Positions 24,502 through 33,151 of a stretch of 64,000 bases of DNA are shown here, in pieces. A program made the position numbers and the translations under genes. Source of the stretch: Pseudonocardia autotrophica (GTDB lineage Bacteria; Actinomycetota; Actinomycetes; Mycobacteriales; Pseudonocardiaceae); the NCBI RefSeq assembly GCF_000717175.1, contig NZ_JNYD01000003.1:248001-312000 (forward strand). Direction: 5' to 3'. The stretch's first letter is position 1, and every line of letters starts with the position of its first letter. The notes beneath the pieces are model-generated. The model saw only the letters and a list, made by a program, of their open reading frames with translations, was not told the DNA's origin and did no database searches.

Positions 24502-25137
24502 ATGCCCTCGACCGGCGCGATCCTCGCCTTCCTCGCCGCGTCGCTGGTCCTGGTGGCGATCCCCGGCCCGAGCGTGCTCTTCATCGTGGGCCGCGCCCTC
24601 GCGCACGGCCGCCGCGCGGCGCTGGCCAGCGTCGCGGGCAACACCACGGGCGTGGCCGTGCTGGTGGTGGTCGTCGCACTGGGGCTCGGGGCCGTCGCCG
24701 CGGCGTCGGCCGCGGTGTTCACCGTGATCAAGTTCGCGGGCGCGGTCTACCTCGTCTGGCTCGGCGTGCACACCATCCGCACCCGCGGCGACCTCGTGGC
24801 CGCGCTGGGCGCTCCCGGCGCCGTCGCCGACCGGCGGGTGTTCCTGCAGGGCGTGGTGGTCGGGCTGACCAACCCCAAGGCGCTGGTGTTCTTCGCGGCC
24901 GTGCTGCCGCAGTTCCTCGGCCCGCAGGCTCCGAACCCGTCGCTGCAGCTGCTGGTCTTCGGCCTGCTCTTCTGCGTGACGGCGGCGCTGCTGGACTCGA
25001 CCTGGGGCCTCGTCGCGGGCGCGGCGCGGGACTGGTTCGCGACGAGCCCGGCCCGCCTGCGCCGGATGGGCGGCGCGGGCGGGCTGGTGCTCGTCGGGAT
25101 GGGGATCGGGCTGGCCTTCACCGGCCGCCACGACTGA
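24502..25137 (+). CDS. LysE/RhtB-family amino acid exporter
   Basis: A 211-aa polytopic membrane protein with about six helices. The family signature is clear: LVAIPGPSVLFIVGRAL near the N-terminus, AVYLVWLGVHTIRTRGD in the middle and FLQGVVVGLTNPKALVFF, with the conserved Asn-Pro-Lys. It exports amino acids or related solutes by proton exchange. ATG 24502 is the first start that leaves the family N-terminus intact; the open frame upstream is a shadow of the GH172-like gene. There are 53 bp to the preceding stop, so it may be co-transcribed. Substrate cannot be told. Confidence 0.9.
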   Translation: MPSTGAILAFLAASLVLVAIPGPSVLFIVGRALAHGRRAALASVAGNTTGVAVLVVVVALGLGAVAAASAAVFTVIKFAGAVYLVWLGVHTIRTRGDLVAALGAPGAVADRRVFLQGVVVGLTNPKALVFFAAVLPQFLGPQAPNPSLQLLVFGLLFCVTAALLDSTWGLVAGAARDWFATSPARLRRMGGAGGLVLVGMGIGLAFTGRHD

Positions 25138-25216
25138 TCACAGGACCTGGGTCCCTTCTCCTCGGGAGCAGGACCCCTTAGCCTGTGTGCGGGTCGGGGA
25201 TGACCTGGGAGTTCGC

Positions 25217-26467
25217 ATGCCTGTTCGCCGAGTCGGCGTAGTCGTTGTCCTGCTCCTGCTGGTCGTCGCCGGGTGCGCGGGCGCTCCGGCCGAGCCCGCG
25301 CAGCAGCTCCGACCGCCTGAGGTCCCGGCCGGCGGCATCGCCCCGACCACGAAGTTCACGCCGCTCTCGGCCACCACGGTGACCACGCCCGGCCCGGTCC
25401 TGGGGACCGACGGCAGGACGCACGTGACCTACGAGCTGCTGCTCACCAACGCCACGCCCGCCCCGTTCACCATGGAGAGGGTCGACGTGCTGGCGGGCCG
25501 GCAGGTCGTGCTCTCGCTGAGCGGGGGCGAGCTGGCGGCCCAGGCCGACCTGCTCGCCGCGAGCACCGGGGACGAGCCCGTCGGCGACCCCACCGGGTCC
25601 GCCGCCCCGATCCCCGGTGGCGCCACCGCGGTCGTCTGGCTGGACGTCCTGTTCGACGGCCCTGGATCGACTTCGGTGCCGACCGCCCTGGCCCACCGGG
25701 TCACCGGCTCCGTCGGCGGCGGGCCCGCCACGGAGGTCGACGCCGGGTCGGTCGCGGTGAGCACCGCCGCGGCGCCCGTCCTCGGCCCGCCGCTGCAGGG
25801 CGGCCCCTGGTACGCCAGCGACGGCTGCTGCGTCGACGACACCCACCACCGCCGGGGGATCGCCCCGATGAACGGGCAGATGCTCGTCCCGCAGCGCTAC
25901 GCCATCGACTGGTACCTGCTCGACGACCAGCACCGCGCCTGGGTGGACGACCCCTCGACGATCACGAACTTCCTCGCCTACGACAAGCCCGCGATCGCGG
26001 TCGCGGACGGTGTCGTTGTCGACGCCACGGACGGGTTCGCCGACACCACGTCCCTGCCGCAGCCGCCGCCGATCCCGCCGATCGTCGAGACCGTCGGCAA
26101 CCACGTCACGCTGATGATCGCGCCCGGGGTGTACGTGATGTACGCCCACTTCAAGAAGGACTCGGTCGCGGTGAAGACCGGCCAGCAGGTGAGGAAGGGG
26201 GACGTGCTGGGCCACATCGGCAGCTCCGGCAACTCGACGGCCCCGCACCTGCACTTCCAGGTCAACACCGAACCGACGTTCTTCCCGACGGACAGCACGC
26301 CGTTCGCCTTCGACTGCATGCGGGTGAACGGCCAGGTCACCGAGCGGATCTGGGACGACGTGCTGGCCGAGCAGCCCACCCCGGTGCTGCCGTACACGGC
26401 GTCGACGGACACGGACGAGCGGCGGGGTCAGATGCCGCTCGACCGCAACGTCGTCACCTTCTGCTGA
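25217..26467 (+). CDS. M23-family (LytM-like) lipoprotein with altered first metal-binding motif
   Basis: A 416-aa exported lipoprotein: a signal of long Val/Leu run ending in lipobox VAGC, a beta-rich middle domain, then a peptidase M23 domain (about 210-370). The second motif HLHFQV is intact, and YVMYAHFKKDSVAVKTGQQV and GHIGSSGNSTAPHLHF are typical. The first motif, normally H-x-G-x-D, reads QRYAIDWYLLD: the Asp is kept but the first His is replaced. M23 enzymes cleave peptidoglycan cross-bridges; members with lost ligands usually activate other hydrolases. ATG 25217 has GGGAG upstream. The 3' end overlaps the convergent MerR gene by 14 bp. Confidence 0.85.
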   Translation: MPVRRVGVVVVLLLLVVAGCAGAPAEPAQQLRPPEVPAGGIAPTTKFTPLSATTVTTPGPVLGTDGRTHVTYELLLTNATPAPFTMERVDVLAGRQVVLSLSGGELAAQADLLAASTGDEPVGDPTGSAAPIPGGATAVVWLDVLFDGPGSTSVPTALAHRVTGSVGGGPATEVDAGSVAVSTAAAPVLGPPLQGGPWYASDGCCVDDTHHRRGIAPMNGQMLVPQRYAIDWYLLDDQHRAWVDDPSTITNFLAYDKPAIAVADGVVVDATDGFADTTSLPQPPPIPPIVETVGNHVTLMIAPGVYVMYAHFKKDSVAVKTGQQVRKGDVLGHIGSSGNSTAPHLHFQVNTEPTFFPTDSTPFAFDCMRVNGQVTERIWDDVLAEQPTPVLPYTASTDTDERRGQMPLDRNVVTFC

Positions 26468-27380
26468 GCAGGGCGGCGGCGAACCACTCGAAGGCCGGGA
26501 CGCTCGGCGGCCGCTCCGGCCAGCCGTTGAGCCGCCCGAGCAGGGTCCAGTACCGCTCGACCCGCCGGTCACTGAACGTGTGGACCGTCGCCGCCAGCGC
26601 GGCCCGGTCGGCGCTCTCGTCGACGCCGATCCGCTCCAGCACCGCGGCCGCCTCCGGGGAGGCGGGGTCGACGCCCTCCCGCAGCGCCGCGCCGGCGTGC
26701 TCCAGCACCGCCGCGGGGTCGTAGGGCGGCGGCGCGGCGGCCTCCGACCCTGCGACGGCCATCTCCCGGACCCGCGCCTTGAAGTCGGGATCGGCGACGA
26801 GGTCGGCGAGCTCGATCCACGCCTCCACCTGCTCGGTCGTCGGGTCGTCCGGCAGCTCGGCCGGCATCGTGCGCATGGCGGAGGCGATGCCCGCGCCGGG
26901 CGCCTCGGGGTCGGTGCCGGCGAAGGCCTCCGCCACGAACTCGTCGATCATCCGCTGCCGCTCCTCGGCGGACAGCCTGGCCAGGTCGTTCATCAGTCTC
27001 AGCTCCCTCGGTGCGGGATCCGTGCCGTCGCGGGCGAGCAGCGTGCACACGGCACGCTGCACCCGCAGGGCGCGGATCCGTTCGTCGATGGCCCGCACGT
27101 GCGCGGCGGCCACCTCGCCGACGCGGCGGCGACGCAGCAGCACCTCCCGCACGTCGTCCAGCCCCATCCCGAGCTCCCGCAGGGTGCGGACGAGATCGAG
27201 CCGGGCCACGGCGGCCGCGTCGTACCGCCGGTAGCCGGCGGGGCTCCGGTCGGTCTCGGGCAGCAGGCCCTCGTCCGACCAGAAGCGGATCGTGCGGACG
27301 GGCACCCCCGAGCGCCGGGCGAGCTGCCCGATCGTCAGCAGGGGGTCCGTCCCCTCGTGCGTCGCGGTCACGGGATCCAC
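26454..27380 (-). CDS. MerR-family transcriptional regulator
   Basis: A 308-aa regulator. The N-terminal winged HTH (LLTIGQLARRSGVPVRTIRFWSDEG, then YRRYDAAAVARLDLVRTLRE) is canonical MerR, followed by the dimerisation helix and an all-helical C-terminal domain of about 190 residues with no cysteine pattern for metals. It probably senses a small organic molecule. GTG 27380 is the longest start. GTG 27371 (residue 4) is also possible, because a promoter with a MerR-like inverted repeat lies at 27389-27409 and would place the transcript start close to it. Divergent from the M50 protease gene, 79 bp away, so that gene is a candidate target together with its own. Confidence 0.9.
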   Translation of the reverse strand: MDPVTATHEGTDPLLTIGQLARRSGVPVRTIRFWSDEGLLPETDRSPAGYRRYDAAAVARLDLVRTLRELGMGLDDVREVLLRRRRVGEVAAAHVRAIDERIRALRVQRAVCTLLARDGTDPAPRELRLMNDLARLSAEERQRMIDEFVAEAFAGTDPEAPGAGIASAMRTMPAELPDDPTTEQVEAWIELADLVADPDFKARVREMAVAGSEAAAPPPYDPAAVLEHAGAALREGVDPASPEAAAVLERIGVDESADRAALAATVHTFSDRRVERYWTLLGRLNGWPERPPSVPAFEWFAAALLSRR

Positions 27381-27388
27381 CTTCGAGG

Positions 27389-27409
27389 TTCCAGCGGCTG
27401 GAAGGTCAA
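27389..27409 (-). promoter_or_regulatory. MerR-type operator with adjacent -35 element
   Basis: The perfect repeat TTCCAG-CCG-CTGGAA (27389-27403) directly follows a TTGACC -35 hexamer (27404-27409) read on the minus strand. A dyad inside the spacer next to -35 is the classical MerR-family arrangement, where the regulator twists a long spacer. The matching -10 is not obvious. Likely autoregulation of the MerR gene. Confidence 0.5.
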
Positions 27410-27459
27410 GGTATTCGGGCCCTCAGCCCGCGCACAGCCGGCGCTGCCACACTCGGCGC

Positions 27460-28167
27460 GTGCTGCCATCCGAGGTCCAGGGCGTGCTCGACGCGATCGT
27501 CGACGGCCTCACCGCCCGCCCCGCCGAGCTCGCCGCGGCGGCCGCCGCACTGCTCGTCGTGCTGTGGACGGTGTCCTGGCGGACGACCAGGACGGTCGTG
27601 ACGATCGCGCACGAGGGCGGGCACGCGCTCGTCGCCGTGCTGGTCGGGCGCGGGCTCACCGGGATCCGGCTGCACTCCGACACCTCCGGCGTCACCCACT
27701 CGACGGGTGCGGGGCGCGGGCCGGGCGTCGTGCTGATGTTCCTCGCCGGGTACGTCTTCCCGCCGCTGCTCGGGCTGGGCGGCGCCGCGCTCGTCGCGGG
27801 CGGCCACACGAGCGCGCTGCTCTGGCTCGGCGTCGCGCTGCTGGTCGCGACGCTCGTGTACATCCGCAACCTGTTCGGGGCGTTCGCCGTGCTCGTGACG
27901 GGCGGCGTGCTGGGCGCGGTCGCCACGTGGGCGCCGCCGGACTGGCGCGCCGGCTTCGCAGCCGCGCTGTGCTGGTTCCTGCTGTTCGGAGGCCTGCGGG
28001 CGGTACGCGAGCTGCAGCGCAGCCGCCGCCGGCGCCGCACCACGACCTCCGACGCCGACCAGCTCGCCGCGATCACGGGGATGCCGGGGGGAATGTGGGC
28101 GGGGGTGTTCGGCTTGATCGGGCTGGGGGCCACACTGGCCGCTGCAGTGATCGTCTTCATGCCCTGA
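27460..28167 (+). CDS. M50-type membrane zinc metalloprotease
   Basis: A 235-aa polytopic membrane protein with the zinc-protease motif HEGGH (His51, Glu52, His55) inside the first long membrane region, typical of M50B family proteins. A further conserved segment YIRNLFGAFAVLVTGG sits in a later helix. Length and layout fit the small actinobacterial M50 proteins without a PDZ domain. Site-2 proteases cleave membrane-embedded anti-sigma factors or remnant peptides; whether this member is regulatory is not known. GTG 27460 is chosen as the first start after the promoter region shared with MerR. C-terminal region is basic ([10 protein letters not shown]) and probably cytoplasmic. Confidence 0.82.
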   Translation: MLPSEVQGVLDAIVDGLTARPAELAAAAAALLVVLWTVSWRTTRTVVTIAHEGGHALVAVLVGRGLTGIRLHSDTSGVTHSTGAGRGPGVVLMFLAGYVFPPLLGLGGAALVAGGHTSALLWLGVALLVATLVYIRNLFGAFAVLVTGGVLGAVATWAPPDWRAGFAAALCWFLLFGGLRAVRELQRSRRRRRTTTSDADQLAAITGMPGGMWAGVFGLIGLGATLAAAVIVFMP

Positions 28168-28191
28168 GCATGCTCGGCCGAGAGGAACGCA

Positions 28192-28617
28192 GTGCCCGAG
28201 GACTTCAACGCCCGCGTCATCCGTGAGTTCAAGGAGAACGATGGCAAGGTGGGCCCGCCCTTCGAGGGCGCCCCGATGATCCTGGTCCACCACGTCGGCG
28301 CCAGGTCCGGCGCGGTCCGCACCAGCCCGCTCGTGTACTTCGAGGACGGCGACCGCTACCTGATCGTCGCCTCCGCCGCCGGCGCCCCGTCGCACCCCGC
28401 CTGGTACCACAACCTCAAGGCCAACCCGCGCATCTCCGTCGACCTCGGCACCTCGGAGGGCGTTCGCGAGCTCATGGTCGAGGCCTCGGAGATCACGGGC
28501 TCCGATCGGGACCGGGCCTGGGAGAAGATCAAGTCCGCCGCCCCGGGCTTCGGCGACTACGAGAAGAAGACCGAGGGCATCCGCACCATCCCGGTCTTCG
28601 CCCTCACCGCCGCGTGA
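28192..28617 (+). CDS. Ddn-like F420-dependent nitroreductase-family protein
   Basis: A 141-aa protein of the deazaflavin (F420)-dependent nitroreductase family (split beta-barrel, Rv3547/Ddn type). Recognisable segments are ILVHHVGARSGAVRTSPL, YLIVASAAGAPSHPAWYHNL and the C-terminal IRTIPVFAL. It is expected to use F420H2 to reduce quinones or other substrates. GTG 28192 has GAGAGGAA upstream. It begins 24 bp after the M50 gene and may be cotranscribed with it. Substrate unknown. Confidence 0.9.
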   Translation: MPEDFNARVIREFKENDGKVGPPFEGAPMILVHHVGARSGAVRTSPLVYFEDGDRYLIVASAAGAPSHPAWYHNLKANPRISVDLGTSEGVRELMVEASEITGSDRDRAWEKIKSAAPGFGDYEKKTEGIRTIPVFALTAA

Positions 28618-28728
28618 CCTCGTCTCCGAACTCTCGGAGCCTGTCCACCGCCGACCACTGATCCCGTGCGAGCTGAGGAAGCGATCCCGGTCGCCAGGTG
28701 ACGGGGGCGTCTGAGAGGCTGGCCCCTC

Positions 28729-29163
28729 GTGAGCATCTCGCTGGAGCAGGCCCGCACGATCGTCGACGCCGCCCTCGCGCACGGCACCGAGCAGGGGTTC
28801 AACCCGCTGACCGTCGCCGTCCTGGACCCGGGCGGGGCGATCGTCGCCCTCGCCCGTCAGGACGGATCCGGCTACCTGCGGCCCGACCTGGCCGTGGCCA
28901 AGGCGAACGGCGTGCTGGCGCTGGGCATGACCAACCGCGCCATCGCCGCCCGCGCCGCGGACTCGCCCGAGTTCTTCACCTCGGTCGCGAACCTCGCCGG
29001 CGGGAAGATCTTCTCCGTCCCGGGCGGGGTGTTCGTCCGCGACGGCGAGGGCGCGCTGCTCGGGGCCGTCGGCGTGACCGGCGACGCCTCGCTCAACGAC
29101 GAGGCCGCCGCCGTCGCGGGGATCGAGGCCGCGGGCCTCGTCGCCGTCACCGGCGCGGAGTGA
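28729..29163 (+). CDS. GlcG/HbpS-family heme-binding-like protein
   Basis: A 144-aa protein of the GlcG/HbpS (DUF336) family: SLEQARTIVDAALAH, LTVAVLDPGGAIVALARQDG and GAVGVTGDAS. In Streptomyces HbpS binds heme and signals oxidative stress to a two-component system; other members are small-molecule binding proteins. There is no secretion signal, unlike secreted HbpS. The GTG start is in a near-leaderless position, and the stop overlaps the EamA transporter start by 4 bp (GTGA), so the two are translationally coupled. Confidence 0.85.
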   Translation: MSISLEQARTIVDAALAHGTEQGFNPLTVAVLDPGGAIVALARQDGSGYLRPDLAVAKANGVLALGMTNRAIAARAADSPEFFTSVANLAGGKIFSVPGGVFVRDGEGALLGAVGVTGDASLNDEAAAVAGIEAAGLVAVTGAE

Positions 29164-30131
29164 CTCCCGGGCGCAGCACCGCACCGTTGCCCGACGCCGA
29201 CCCCGCCGGACGTGCGACCCAGGTCGGTCTCGCGTTCGCCGTCGTGTCGGCGGTGTCGTTCGGGCTCTCCGGCCCGTTCGCGAAGGCGTTGATCGACGCC
29301 GGCTGGTCCTCCGCCGGGGCGGCGTTCGTCCGGATCGGCGGCTCGGCCGTCGTCGTGCTGGTGCTGCTCGCCGTGACGCGGCCGGGTGTCCTGGCCGCGC
29401 TGCGCGCCGACGCCCCGGCGCTGCTGCTCTACGGGCTGATGGCGATGGCCGGCGTGCAGGTCGCGTTCTTCAACGCCGTCCGGTACATGCCGGTGAGCAT
29501 CGCGCTCCTGCTCGAGTACCTGGGCCCGGTGCTGGTCATCGCCTGGGTGTGGGTGGTGCGCCGGCAGCCGCCGAGCCGCCGCACCCTCGCCGGCGCGGCC
29601 GTCGCGATCGCCGGGCTGCTGCTGGTGGTGCAGATCTGGTCGGGCACCGCGGTGCCGCCGGCCGGCCTGGCGTGGGGCCTGGTCGCCGCGGTCTGCCAGG
29701 CGAGCTACTTCCTGCTCGCCGACCGCGCGGGCGCGGCGACCCCGCCCCTGGTGCTGGCGGGCGTCGGGATGGCGGTGGGCACCGTGGTGGTCGGGGTGCT
29801 GGGCGTGGTCGGGCTGCTGCCGCTGGTCGTGACCACCCCGCCCGACGGGCCGGTGGTCCTCGCCGGCGCCGACGTCGGCTGGGTGGTCGCGGCCGGTCTG
29901 CTCGTGCTGGTCTCGACGGTCGTCGCCTACCTGACCGGCGTGCTGGCCATCCGGCGGATCGGGGCGGCCCGGGGCTCGCTCGTGGCGCTGCTGGAGGTCG
30001 TCACGTCCGCGGTGGCGAGCTGGCTGCTGCTGGGCGAGGTCCCCGCGGCGGTCCAGCTGGCCGGGGGAGTGCTGATCCTGGCCGGCGTCGCGCTGACCCG
30101 CTCCCGCCCGGCCGGCCTCGCGGAGCCTTGA
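29160..30131 (+). CDS. EamA-family (DMT superfamily) transporter
   Basis: A 323-aa membrane protein with ten predicted helices arranged as two EamA repeats (RhaT/PecM type). The first repeat begins at VGLAFAVVSAVSFGLSGPFA and the second at GLAWGLVAAVCQASYFLLAD; the conserved LLEYLGPVL and LLEVVTSAVASWLLLGE segments close each half. These are metabolite exporters or importers with unknown substrate. The start overlaps the HbpS-like stop by 4 bp. Convergent with glnA1, separated by a strong hairpin at 30164-30210. Confidence 0.9.
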   Translation: MTPGRSTAPLPDADPAGRATQVGLAFAVVSAVSFGLSGPFAKALIDAGWSSAGAAFVRIGGSAVVVLVLLAVTRPGVLAALRADAPALLLYGLMAMAGVQVAFFNAVRYMPVSIALLLEYLGPVLVIAWVWVVRRQPPSRRTLAGAAVAIAGLLLVVQIWSGTAVPPAGLAWGLVAAVCQASYFLLADRAGAATPPLVLAGVGMAVGTVVVGVLGVVGLLPLVVTTPPDGPVVLAGADVGWVVAAGLLVLVSTVVAYLTGVLAIRRIGAARGSLVALLEVVTSAVASWLLLGEVPAAVQLAGGVLILAGVALTRSRPAGLAEP

Positions 30132-30163
30132 GCCCGCGGCCGACCGCGAGAACCCGAGAACGC

Positions 30164-30210
30164 GGCGACGGCCCGCCACCCCAGCGGAAAGGGGTGCACG
30201 GGCCGTCGCC
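30164..30210. terminator. Bidirectional terminator between EamA and glnA1
   Basis: A 12-bp stem (GGCGACGGCCCG with CGGGCCGTCGCC) encloses a second 6-bp stem (CACCCC/GGGGTG) and an 8-nt loop. It lies 33 bp past the EamA stop and 64 bp past the glnA1 stop, so it can serve both transcripts. Confidence 0.75.
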
Positions 30211-30274
30211 CGGGCCGACCGTCCGACCGCCGCGGCCCGACCGCGTCACCGCAGGTCGGGCCGCGTCGACGCGA

Positions 30275-31696
30275 TCAGACGTCGTAGTACAGCGCGAACT
30301 CGTACGGGTGCGGGCGCAGCCGCAGCGGGTCGATCTCGTTCTCCCGCTTGTACGAGATCCAGGTCTCGATCAGGTCCGGGGTGAACACGCCGCCCTCGAG
30401 CAGGTAGTCGTGGTCCTCCTCGAGCTTGTCGATGACCGCACCGAGCGAGGCCGGGACCTGCGCGATGTCCTTGAGCTCCTCCGGCGGGAGCTCGTAGAGG
30501 TCCTTGTCGACCGGGGCGGCCGGCTCGATCTTGTTCTTGATGCCGTCGAGGCCGGCCATCAGCATGGCCGAGAAGGCCAGGTACGGGTTGCCGGACGAGT
30601 CGGGGCAGCGGAACTCGATGCGCTTGGCCTTCGGGCTGTCGCCGGACAGCGGGATCCGGATGCAGGCCGAGCGGTTGCGGGCCGAGTAGACCAGGTTGAC
30701 CGGCGCCTCGAAGCCCGGGACCAGGCGGTGGTACGAGTTCACCGTCGGGTTGGTGAAGGCCAGCAGCGACGGCGCGTGGTGCAGCAGGCCGCCGATGTAG
30801 TAGCGCGCGGTGTCCGAGAGCCCGCCGTAGCCGGACTCGTCGTGGAACAGCGGCTGGCCGTCCTTCCACAGCGACTGGTGGACGTGCATGCCCGAGCCGT
30901 TGTCGCCGAACAGCGGCTTCGGCATGAAGGTGGCGGTCTTGCCCGCCTGCCAGGCCACGTTCTTGACGATGTACTTGAACAGCATGATGTCGTCCGCCGC
31001 GTGGAGCAGCGTGTCGAACTTGTAGTTGATCTCGGCCTGGCCGGCGGTGCCGACCTCGTGGTGCTCGCGCTCCACGGTGAAGCCGGAGTCGATCATCGTC
31101 GAGACGATGTCGGCGCGCAGGTCGGCGTAGTGGTCCACCGGCGGGACGGGGAAGTACCCGCCCTTGTAGTTGACCTTGTAGCCGAGGTTGCCGCCGTCCT
31201 CCTCGCGGCCGGTGTTCCACCAGCCCTCGGAGGAGTCGATGTGGTGGTAGGTCTCGTGCGGGTTCGAGCCGAAGCGGATCGAGTCGAACACGTAGAACTC
31301 GGCCTCGGGCGCCATGTAGGCGGTGTCCGCGATGCCCGACGCGGCCAGGTACTCCTCCGCCTTGCGCGCGATGTTGCGCGGGTCGCGGGAGTACGGCTCG
31401 CCCGTGATCGGGTCGTGCACGAAGAAGTTGATGTTCAGCGTCTTGTGCTTGCGGAACGGGTCCAGCCGCGCGGTCGCCGAGTCCGGCAGCAGGGCCATGT
31501 CCGACTCGTTGATGGCCTGGAACCCGCGGACCGACGAGCCGTCGAACGCGGCGCCGTTCTCGAGCAGGTCACCGGCGGTGGAGGCGGGGACGGTGAGGTG
31601 CTGCATCACGCCGGGCAGGTCGCAGAACCTGATGTCGACGTACTCGACCTTCTCGTCCGAGATGTACTTGAGTACCTCTTCGGAGTTGTTGAACAC
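30275..31696 (-). CDS. glnA1: Type I glutamine synthetase, GSI-beta
   Basis: A 473-aa glutamine synthetase, the main ammonium-assimilating enzyme, a dodecamer in this class. Motifs: [19 protein letters not shown] (substrate loop), [23 protein letters not shown] and GMHVHQSLW. The adenylylation site Tyr401 is present in [11 protein letters not shown], so the GlnE encoded at 19177-22209 should regulate it. GTG 31696 has AAGGAG 7 nt upstream. The true start is well inside the longer open frame, which runs through the promoter. Four GlnR-type boxes lie 56-93 bp upstream. Matches M. tuberculosis glnA1 (Rv2220) in context. Confidence 0.98.
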   Translation of the reverse strand: MFNNSEEVLKYISDEKVEYVDIRFCDLPGVMQHLTVPASTAGDLLENGAAFDGSSVRGFQAINESDMALLPDSATARLDPFRKHKTLNINFFVHDPITGEPYSRDPRNIARKAEEYLAASGIADTAYMAPEAEFYVFDSIRFGSNPHETYHHIDSSEGWWNTGREEDGGNLGYKVNYKGGYFPVPPVDHYADLRADIVSTMIDSGFTVEREHHEVGTAGQAEINYKFDTLLHAADDIMLFKYIVKNVAWQAGKTATFMPKPLFGDNGSGMHVHQSLWKDGQPLFHDESGYGGLSDTARYYIGGLLHHAPSLLAFTNPTVNSYHRLVPGFEAPVNLVYSARNRSACIRIPLSGDSPKAKRIEFRCPDSSGNPYLAFSAMLMAGLDGIKNKIEPAAPVDKDLYELPPEELKDIAQVPASLGAVIDKLEEDHDYLLEGGVFTPDLIETWISYKRENEIDPLRLRPHPYEFALYYDV

Positions 31697-31751
31697 GCGC
31701 GCTGGCTCCTTCGATCGTCCTCTGGATTGGCCGCGACGGTATGGCTGCCGT

Positions 31752-31789
31752 GTTGCCCGTTCATCACTCGCGGGTTTCACAGACGTTAA
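31752..31789 (-). promoter_or_regulatory. Four-box GlnR-type operator upstream of glnA1
   Basis: Read on the minus strand: TTAAC-n6-GAAAC-n6-GTGAT-n6-GCAAC, with exact 11-bp spacing. The actinobacterial GlnR consensus is GTnAC-n6-GAAAC repeated twice. The second box is perfect and the other three each have one mismatch. It ends 56 bp upstream of the glnA1 start, a suitable place for activation under nitrogen limitation. Confidence 0.7.
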
Positions 31790-31838
31790 CGGGCCCGGAT
31801 CGCGTCCTCTCTCACATGGGACAACTAGGGTAGGGGTC

Positions 31839-32297
31839 ATGGCGGGGTTCCTCGACTCCTGGACGGCAGGTTCACCGTCCGCGCACGACCAGGGTCACCC
31901 GGGTGAGCGGTTCGGCCTTCCGGCGGAAGGCGTGGGCGCGGTCGCCGGGTTCGGCAGGCGGCTGCTCGGCGTCACGGTCGACTGGCTGCTCGCGTACGTC
32001 CTCACCCTCGCCGTCATGGGGCTCGACGCACTGGGCGGCTCGGCCATCGGCTGGTGGGTCTGGGCGGTCTGGTTCGTGCTCACCGTGATCCCGACCGCGT
32101 TCTTCGGCATGACGCCGGGGATGGTCGCCGTCGGCATCCGGGTCGCCCGGGTGGACATGGCCGCGACGGTCGGCTTCCGGGCGATCCTGCGCACGGTCCT
32201 GCTCGGCCTGGTCCTGCCGGCGGTCGTCCGGGACGCCGACGGGCGCGGCTGGCACGACCGCGCCTCGCAGACCATCGTGATCCGCTCCCGCGCCTGA
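31839..32297 (+). CDS. RDD-family membrane protein
   Basis: A 152-aa membrane protein of the RDD family with three to four helices. The signature [17 protein letters not shown] (Arg and Asp in helix 1) and [17 protein letters not shown] are present, with a C-terminal [11 protein letters not shown] that matches the family ending. The soluble N-terminal 35 residues are Gly/Pro-rich. Function unknown; some relatives affect ion exchange. Divergent from glnA1. The equivalent mycobacterial gene is Rv2219A in the same position. ATG 31839 follows GTAGGGGTC. Confidence 0.9.
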   Translation: MAGFLDSWTAGSPSAHDQGHPGERFGLPAEGVGAVAGFGRRLLGVTVDWLLAYVLTLAVMGLDALGGSAIGWWVWAVWFVLTVIPTAFFGMTPGMVAVGIRVARVDMAATVGFRAILRTVLLGLVLPAVVRDADGRGWHDRASQTIVIRSRA

Positions 32298-32317
32298 CGG
32301 GCGCCCCTCGAACGACG

Positions 32318-32348
32318 GCGGCCGGGACCCGGATCGGGTCCCGGCCGC
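32318..32348. terminator. 14-bp GC hairpin between RDD and DUF4191 genes
   Basis: Arms GCGGCCGGGACCCG and CGGGTCCCGGCCGC pair perfectly around a 3-nt GAT loop. The element lies 20 bp past the RDD stop and 11 bp past the convergent DUF4191 stop, so it can end both transcripts. Confidence 0.8.
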
Positions 32349-32359
32349 GGTAGGTCGGG

Positions 32360-33088
32360 TCAGCGGCGGCGCACGGTGCGCTGCACGCTGCGCATCTTGG
32401 CGCCCTGGGGCATCGGGCCCTTGGGCAGCGCGGCGGCGCGGTTGCCGAGCGCGGCGAGCCGGGCGTCGAGCGACTCCATCTCGGCGGCGCTGATGTTGCG
32501 CGGCAGCTTCATCATGTGCCGCTGCAGGCCCTTGAGGGGGACCTGGCCCTCCTCGTTGCCCACGACGACGTCGTAGATCGGGGTCTGGCCGACGACCCGC
32601 GCCGTGCGCTTCTTCTCCTGCGCCAGCAGCGACTTGACCCGGTGCGGCGCGCCCTCGGCCACGAGCACGACACCCGGCCGGCCGACGACCCGGTGCACCG
32701 CGTCGAGGTGTGTGGTCCCGGCGACGCCCTGGGTCACCCGCCACTGCCCGCGCAGCTGGTCGAGCGCCCAGCCCGCGGCACCCGGCTGCCCGTCGGCCTG
32801 CGCGTACACGCTGCGCTGGACCCGGCGGCCGAAGATGCTGATCGCGATCATCACGCCGATCGCGACGCCGAAGACCAGGAAGATCCACTCCAGGCCGAAG
32901 ATCAGCCCGATCAGGAACGCGACGACGGCCGCGCCCACCACCGACCCGATCATCAGCGGCAGCAGGAGCTTGTCCTGCTTGCGCTGCATCTGGAACGCCT
33001 GCCAGATCTGCGCACGGCGCTGCTTGGACGCCGCGCGCTTCTCCGCCTTCAGGCGCTTCTGGGTCTCCTTGTCGGGCTTGCCGGCCAT
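32360..33088 (-). CDS. DUF4191-family membrane protein
   Basis: A 242-aa actinobacteria-specific protein of the DUF4191 family. A strongly basic N-terminus (KPDKETQKRLKAEKRAASKQRR) is followed by two membrane helices (about 44-66 and 68-88) and a soluble C-terminal domain (LDQLRGQWRVTQGVAGTTHLDAVHRVVGRPGVVLVAEG). A basic tail closes the protein. It stands immediately before lipA on the same strand in transcription order lipA then DUF4191, as in M. tuberculosis Rv2218-Rv2219. Function unknown; a link to lipoate synthesis is only by position. Confidence 0.9.
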   Translation of the reverse strand: MAGKPDKETQKRLKAEKRAASKQRRAQIWQAFQMQRKQDKLLLPLMIGSVVGAAVVAFLIGLIFGLEWIFLVFGVAIGVMIAISIFGRRVQRSVYAQADGQPGAAGWALDQLRGQWRVTQGVAGTTHLDAVHRVVGRPGVVLVAEGAPHRVKSLLAQEKKRTARVVGQTPIYDVVVGNEEGQVPLKGLQRHMMKLPRNISAAEMESLDARLAALGNRAAALPKGPMPQGAKMRSVQRTVRRR

Positions 33089-33151
33089 GCGGGCCAGGAT
33101 ACGTCCCGAGGGCCGGGTCGCGCCGCGAGGATCCGCGACGATCGGCGGACG

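Noticed and set aside
25138..25216. c-di-AMP (ydaO) riboswitch before the M23 lipoprotein gene
   Set aside because: Actinobacterial wall-hydrolase genes can have one, but the 79-bp leader is too short and lacks the conserved core.
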